From NCBI GenBank assembly GCA_020284085.1, contig JACEVL010006441.1, forward strand, positions 1,659,501 to 1,723,500: DNA of 64,000 nucleotides. The letters run 5' to 3'. Under the pieces are notes generated by a model. It saw nothing but the letters and a program-made list of their open reading frames with translations, was not told the DNA's origin and did not search any database. This DNA comes from Aporrectodea caliginosa (lineage: Eukaryota; Annelida; Clitellata; Crassiclitellata; Lumbricidae). The position numbers and the translations under genes were made by a program. Shown piece by piece: positions 58,491-64,000 of the stretch (position 1 is the first letter of the stretch; each line of letters starts with the position of its first letter).

Positions 58491-59540
58491 GTGTGTATGT
58501 ACATACGTATGTGACACTGTGTGTATGCATGTGTGCATGTATGTATTATGTAACTATGTGTTCAATGCATCTAGACATTTGCTATACCAACCTTGTAAGT
58601 ATCTCACATATGTCTACCTAAACGATGCTAATTGCATTAGGAACAAATGTTAATCATTAAGCGGACAGTAAGTAAGTAAATAAGTAAGCAACTAAGTGAA
58701 TAAGTAAGTAAGTGGCCTTTATTTGCTTCTGACAGGCGCACATGCATTACATTGTCAATATTCGTATATTTAGACAACGATTGTATACATTTTGAAGATA
58801 AACTATAACAGGAGCTGATTATAAAGTCACACTTGCCCAACTAAATATAACTAAAGATGCATCGATTAACAAAACTGCTTTTAAGCAGTTTAGACAACTA
58901 GATATGTCACCACTGGCGAGTTCCCGCAGACATGTAGAGCCCAACCAATCGATTCTCACACAGAGCTGAAGATTGGATCACACTGGAGTAACTACATGTA
59001 TACGGCAGGGTAGGGTGGGAGCATTTTATATGGATATAAATAAGTAGGTCGGTTCTTAGGTAAGTAAGTAAATAGACGAGTAAGTAAATCAATAATTAAG
59101 TCAACAAGCAAGCCATCATCAGCCTTTATTGGCTTCTGAGAAGCCCAATGCTTTAAGTGGCGAGTTTAATGATTAGCAGTGTTGTTAAGATGAGACTATG
59201 ACTTACGAGAGCTAATACGATCAATGCATCTGCACGGCCGCGGACAGGCTATAGCAACAGACTCACATCGATTGGCAATGTACACAACTTGTAGTCTTCA
59301 AGAAGCAGCTGTTGTTCTGCTTAAGAAGTGGACCAGTCAGACCATATTCTCAGAGGAAAAGATCATCGATTGGGCAATTAGCTAAATATACTAGACTGGA
59401 TGTTTTCCCGTCCTAAGACTGTAAAAATAACTTCGACGAGTCTGTTGCTGTGTCCCAAAGTCAATGGTAATTCGTGGCTGAAATGAGTCGTGTTTTCTTT
59501 ATTTATGTTGGTGCTAAGCTTGCGGAAGAAGAAGAGAGAG

Positions 59541-59812
59541 CAGTCTCTTAAGGTAGCCATGCGACAGCCATGGGTATGAAGTGTTAGCGACTTCATTTTC
59601 TTAGCCTCGGCATATGAGGGCGGGTGGCGAGTCCTCTCCCTCGCTATCTGATCTTCTAACCGACAGTGTACGGCCAGTGTACTCATTATAGCTGAGTTGG
59701 CTATGGGGAGCACAGGTGGAGCAGAAATCTCAAACCAAATTTCCGCCCTGACGGGGATTTGAACCCCGACCTCTTGACAGTCTAGCACGCTAACCACTAC
59801 ACTATCAAGCAC
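59541..59812 (-). repeat. tRNA-Asp-like SINE, near full length
   Basis: On the minus strand the head TAGTGTAGTGGTTAGCGTGC and box B GGGTTCAAATCC, and the body to CTTAAGAGACTGC with a CTCTTCTTC tail, match the copy at 32671. Confidence 0.87.
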
Positions 59813-59963
59813 AGACTAAGCCTTAACAGTGTACTAGTGCTCCTATTACATGTAGCTTAATCCCAATTAAATTTGATAACCCTTTGAAACGGAGTTAGTC
59901 ATCACGCGGAGTTGAGCAATTGCGAACACAACCACAATGTGTGCATTTGACGTCTAATGCTTG

Positions 59964-59968
59964 TATAT

Positions 59969-60004
<36 letters not shown>
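59964..60004 (+). repeat. TA microsatellite
   Basis: Self-complementary dinucleotide run. Confidence 0.95.
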
Positions 60005-60005
<1 letters not shown>

Positions 60006-60142
60006 GACGCATGTGTGCAGGAGAAGCGTGTACATACACGGAAGTACAGCTGCACATTGTGGGTACAGAACGAAGGCGTACGCTTTGAGATAATCTCTGG
60101 AAAAGGAGACAATTATGTTGCCTAACTAATCATCCTGTAGAT

Positions 60143-60465
60143 CAGGGCTGTCAAAGAGCCGGGCCGCGGGCCATTTCTGGCCTGCCGACGATATTTTACT
60201 GAGCCTTGCTTAGAGATACTCTGATGTTCGAGGCTGATAATTAAGATGATAATTAAGATTTTATAAGCCTAATTCGACTGTTTGTATATTTAAAAAATCA
60301 CAATTTAAGATTTAGTTTTACAAATATTTTCTGGGAACGGGCTCACCGAGCCCCCTCCCAGACCCTACCCGTATTTTGCTCAGGCGTCACTCTGCGGCAT
60401 CCTGGCCCGCCACCTGCTGGAAAATATTGCCCCTGACCCAAGATTAAAAAAGGTTGGACACCCTC
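60143..60465 (+). mobile_element. hAT-like MITE, family CAGGGSTGTC
   Basis: The left end CAGGGCTGTCAAAGAGCC and right end TTTTTTAATC-type arm ending GGTTGGACACCCTC are partly inverted. No clean duplication. GGGCCGCGGGCC and CTGGCCCGCC motifs are typical of this element type. Confidence 0.6.
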
Positions 60466-60504
60466 ATACAGACAGCAATTTATTTGGTAGTATCCACACA
60501 TGCA

Positions 60505-61639
<1,135 letters not shown>

Positions 61640-61645
<6 letters not shown>

Positions 61646-61790
61646 ATACATACATGATACATATATACATACGATACATACATACATACATTCATACATA
61701 CATACAGTCATGCCTACATACATACATGCATTCATATTACATCATACATACATGTACATACATAATAATATATACACACATACACTCTTA
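61640..61790 (+). repeat. CATA-type tract
   Basis: Degenerate ATAC/CATA units. Confidence 0.93.
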
Positions 61791-62119
61791 AATACAGGGC
61801 AGTGGCTGCTCTCTAAGATAATTTATTTAGTGCTTTTATTACTCGTCTTATTATTACTTATTTAATTTATTGTTTGTTCTTATTACGCTCAAAATTACCA
61901 GGTATGAGATACGAAAAAATTCTCTTGAATTGATATTTCAAGGAGTTCGCTGATTCGGTTAGAAGCTGCAGTCGATGGATTGCACAAGGAGTGTGCTATC
62001 GAGTAGTCAGAGGGCTCATCATTGTTCTATGCTCACCATTCAAATCAAATAAATACTGCACTTGACAATGGGAATAATATTATGCACTTTCTAAAGAACA
62101 ATCGATGACTGCTTTTTTG

Positions 62120-62508
62120 CCGCCGGGGTTGGGCTTGGACAGCCTCTGAGTAGTGATCTTGGAGAGGCGCTGTATAAATGAATGAATGGGTGAATGATTA
62201 ATGAGTGATTGAATAAATGAGTGAATGAATGAGTGACAGAATGAATGAATGAGTGAATAAATGAGTGAGTGAATGAATGACTGAATGAGTATAATGAATG
62301 AATGAATGAATAAGTGAATGATGAGTGAGTGAATGAATTATTGAATTAGTAAATGAGTTAATGAATAAGTGAATAAATGAGTGAGTGAATGACCAAATTA
62401 ATGAATGAATGAATGAGTAAATAAATGCGGGAATAAATGAGTGAGTGAATGATTGATTGAATGATTGAATGAATGATTGAATGAATGAATGAATGAATGA
62501 ATGAATGC
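62120..62508 (+). repeat. LINE/SINE tail and AATG array
   Basis: GGACAGCCTCTGAGTAGTGA and GGAGAGGCGCTGTATAAATG lead into about 330 bp of degenerate GAATGAGTGAAT units. Confidence 0.9.
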
Positions 62509-62889
62509 TGTTGCTCTGTACCCGAACATAGGCAACTTATTCGTTTGTGCTGTCGGTATTTCTCTGTCGGGTCTGTCGAAGGTCTGGGAATTTCCTTCGA
62601 AGTTCAGAACGTTCTGTGAGGTCTTTATTGCAGGTCTAAGCGATGACTAATGGATTTCAATAAGGTTACCTACCGCAGCCTGGCTTCATTTCATTCTATT
62701 ATGATTTATATTGCCACTTCACATGAAGCAAACATCCGTTTAAGTCTAACCAATCTATTAAAATAAATGTTGTTTATTAGATGTCTGTAAAAGTATGTGC
62801 GATTAGTAGTTGGTTAAAAAAGAATATAATACTTAATTAGAACTTACTTGGGAACTATTAAAAGGCGCTACAGAAGTCAATTAATTCAT

Positions 62890-63395
62890 TAGAATAGATT
62901 ACATTGGGTTGAATTGGGTTGAGTTGAATTGGATTGGGTTAGAATGGGTTGGGATGGATTGGGATGGGTTGGGTTGGTTGGATTGGGTCGGGTTGGGTTG
63001 GATTGGGATGGGTTGGTTTGGATTGGATTGGGATGGGTTGGGTTGGTTGGGATGGGTTGAGTCGGGTTGGGATGGGTTGGGTTGGATTGGGATGAGTTGG
63101 GTTGGGATGGGTTGAGTCGGGTTGGGATGGGTTGGGTTGGGATGGGTTGAGTCGGGTTGGGTTGGATTGGATTGGGTTGGATTGGATTAAATTGGGTTGA
63201 ATTGGGTTGGGTTGGATTGGGTCGGGAGGGGTTTGGTTGGATTGGATTGGGACGGGTGGGGTTGGGATGGGTTGAGTCGGGTTGGGTTGGATTGGATTGG
63301 ATTGGATTGGATTGGGTCGGGTTGGGTTGGATTAAATTGGGTTGAATTGGATTGGGTTGGATTGGATCGGATGGGACTGGATTGGTTTAGATTAG
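62890..63395 (+). repeat. G-rich pentameric array, TTGGG/TTGGA units
   Basis: About 100 units of GGGTT/GGATT/GGGAT type. Three pentamers make 15 nt, so long Trp/Gly frames arise without selection. The strand has many GGG runs. Confidence 0.95.
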
Positions 63396-63711
63396 GTAAA
63401 CAATCGTGCTGCGCACGTTGTGTCTGCTGCTACCAGACATTATACTCTGAAGACTGGAGTAGATTTATTACTCCTAAGTGTGGCGTAGTGTGCAGCTGCA
63501 GCTGTGGAATTCGATCCAAAGACTTGGTTCCAACGCCGGCTTTAGAGGTCGAGGAATATGATCCCCTCGTGGCTTCGGGCCAGACTACAGGAACCAATGG
63601 CTTAGTCAGAGGGCGTGGCCAACCCAACGCCAGAATAAGGATGCGTTTTTGGACGATTTCTTAAATCCGAAGATTCATATATTCTAAACTCTGAAGAAGA
63701 AGTAGAAGAGG

Positions 63712-63998
63712 AGCAATCTCTAAAGCTAGCCCTGAGGCAGAAATGGGTATGAAGCATTAGCGACTTCATTTTCTTAGCCTCGGCATATGAGGGCATGTAG
63801 CCAGTCCTTTCCCTTGCCGTCTCATCTTCACACCGACAGTGTACGGTCATTGTATACTCACAATATTGCTGAGTTGACCAGTGGGCGCAGGTCACAGGTG
63901 GAGCAGAAATCTCGAACCAAATTTCCGCCATGGCAGGGATTTGAACCCCGACCTCTCTCGATTGACAATCCAGCTCGCTAACCACTACACTATCGAAG
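63712..63998 (-). repeat. tRNA-Asp-like SINE at window edge
   Basis: On the minus strand the head TAGTGTAGTGGTTAGCGAGC, box B GGGGTTCAAATCC and the family body are followed by a GAAG-rich tail. Confidence 0.85.
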
Positions 63999-64000
63999 TC

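Noticed and set aside
62909..63664. Trp/Gly/Leu-rich ORFs resembling a GW-repeat protein
   Set aside because: Pentamer repeats give a stop-free 15-nt period; base-level drift ignores codon position.

Overview
The window is metazoan nuclear DNA. It has spliced genes with GT-AG introns, long AT-rich introns, very abundant microsatellites, tRNA-derived SINEs, CR1/L2-like and RTE-like LINE fragments, and many nonautonomous hAT-type DNA elements. The repeat load and gene content suit a marine invertebrate, perhaps a non-vertebrate deuterostome. The sequence alone does not fix the taxon.

Two host genes are clear, both on the + strand. Positions 446-15836 hold the last ten coding exons of an otoferlin-type ferlin (synaptic-vesicle Ca2+ sensor family): the C2E and C2F domains, the ferlin linker regions and the C-terminal membrane anchor. 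Reading frame and splice phase are continuous through all ten exons (1692 nt, 563 residues plus stop). The last coding exon exists in two copies, 8928-9108 and 15656-15836. Each is 181 nt, each enters in the same phase, and each encodes a complete anchor ending in its own stop. They look like alternative terminal exons that exchange the transmembrane segment.

Positions 25695-39901 hold a four-exon ODF3/CIMAP1 (SHIPPO-repeat) gene for a sperm-tail or ciliary microtubule-associated protein. The joined frame is 254 residues, and its introns are 0.5, 5.5 and 7.4 kb. A minus-strand cysteine-containing terminal exon near 44.25-44.41 kb and a signal-anchor ORF with a possible exon near 51.8-52.3 kb are weaker coding candidates.

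The rest is mobile and repetitive DNA. From 11.5 to 25.1 kb come a TA-flanked element, several hAT-like elements with 8-bp target duplications, a 501-bp element whose inverted repeats enclose a minisatellite, and a 2.24-kb TIR element carrying a decayed copy of a widespread but poorly described invertebrate protein family. From 27.2 to 31.9 kb there is a four-copy satellite of about 411 bp with hairpin junctions, then an older diverged repeat with nested LINE and MITE insertions. From 32 to 64 kb are SINEs, LINE 3' ends, hAT elements and minisatellites, including a 23/46-bp higher-order array and a GGGTTGG-type array. Two otoferlin introns start with minisatellites whose unit is the exon's own 5' splice-site region, which places a row of decoy donors behind the true one.
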